This document shows, piece after piece, positions 53,365 to 53,643 of a DNA stretch of 53,643 nucleotides. Numbering within the stretch: the stretch's first letter is position 1; each line of letters begins with the position of its first letter. This stretch comes from Phaeoceros laevis. Taxonomy: Eukaryota > Anthocerotophyta > Anthocerotopsida > Notothyladales. The notes under the pieces are model-generated. The model worked only from the letters and a program-made list of their open reading frames with translations, was not told the DNA's origin and did no database searches. The position numbers were made by a program, and so were the translations under genes. The stretch spans positions 248,037-301,679 of the forward strand of contig JBNGIQ010009406.1 of the NCBI GenBank assembly GCA_049999765.1, read 5' to 3'.

Positions 53365-53643
53365 TATTAAGAAGTGCTTCTTCACTGTCAAGCACTATCT
53401 GAGGCCCCCCGTCCTCTGCTGCGAGCATGTCACTGTCCGGGTCGCGAGGGTTTTGCAAAATGCAGTGGAGGAAGTCGTTCGCCACCAAGATGAACCACCT
53501 CATCCTGAAGATCTTCGAGGGATCTCACAAAAGCAACCTCTTTCTCTAAAATTCATATATTTTTTAAAAAAACCAATTTTTTTTTGTTTGTGCTTTAGTT
53601 TTGTATAGCAATTTATCAACATCTATAACATACAAGTTCTTCA
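53365..53643. other. unassigned window end
   Basis: About 53,365-53,540 is GC-richer and free of stops in one plus frame (AIKKCFFTVKHYLRPPV and on to RHQDEPPHPEDLRG). It could be a gene remnant but is not recognised. The last 100 bp is AT-rich. Confidence 0.25.

Noticed and set aside
1-53643. CRISPR arrays, operons, bacterial promoters or ribosome-binding sites
   Set aside because: Spliced genes, plant-specific families and intergenic structure are eukaryotic. No spaced direct-repeat array was seen.

Overview
The window looks like nuclear DNA from a land plant that still makes flagellated sperm (a bryophyte, lycophyte or fern). Green-lineage markers are a Dof zinc-finger factor and a plastid NDH-type aldose-epimerase-like protein. 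Two cilium genes, IFT54 and the dynein-2 intermediate chain DYNC2I2/WDR34, point away from flowering plants and conifers. I cannot name the species. Introns are short GT-AG introns, several genes have none, and four runs of N mark assembly gaps.

Layout. 1-1660: repeat-rich sequence with a broken Raf-like kinase exon. 1664-10253: five housekeeping genes, namely mitochondrial release factor 1 (-), YOS1-like ER-Golgi protein (+), NDUFAF7-like complex I assembly methyltransferase (+), PnsB2-like NDH subunit (-) and IFT54 (+). Two of these pairs are divergent with only about 140-160 bp between start codons. 10834-16389: three tandem intronless F-box genes. 16390-20260: repeats, an AT-rich island carrying an unfamiliar ORF, and an unidentified minus-strand gene interrupted by a 400-bp gap. 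20262-31508: PRA1 (-), alkenal reductase (+), DYNC2I2 (-, 15 exons), SINA-like E3 ligase (+) and a mitochondrial folate/FAD-type carrier (+, about 11 exons). 31509-51700: about 20 kb with one recognisable gene, a Dof factor (38122-39561, -), amid microsatellites, palindromes and promoter-like motifs. 51700-53643: unassigned fragments, a broken subtilase and a 124/125-bp satellite.

How the genes relate. RF1, NDUFAF7 and the SLC25A32-like carrier all serve mitochondria. IFT54 and DYNC2I2 both belong to intraflagellar transport (an IFT-B adaptor subunit and a subunit of the retrograde motor). YOS1 and PRA1 act in the early secretory pathway. The F-box and SINA proteins are ubiquitin-ligase components. 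They are ordinary eukaryotic neighbours, not an operon. The least explained parts are the AT-rich island at 17-18.5 kb, the gene-poor flanks of the Dof gene with an orphan TATA/CCAAT promoter near 41.3 kb, and repeated perfect 12-bp hairpins between genes. Exon limits were found by hand from splice motifs and reading-frame closure, with no alignment run.
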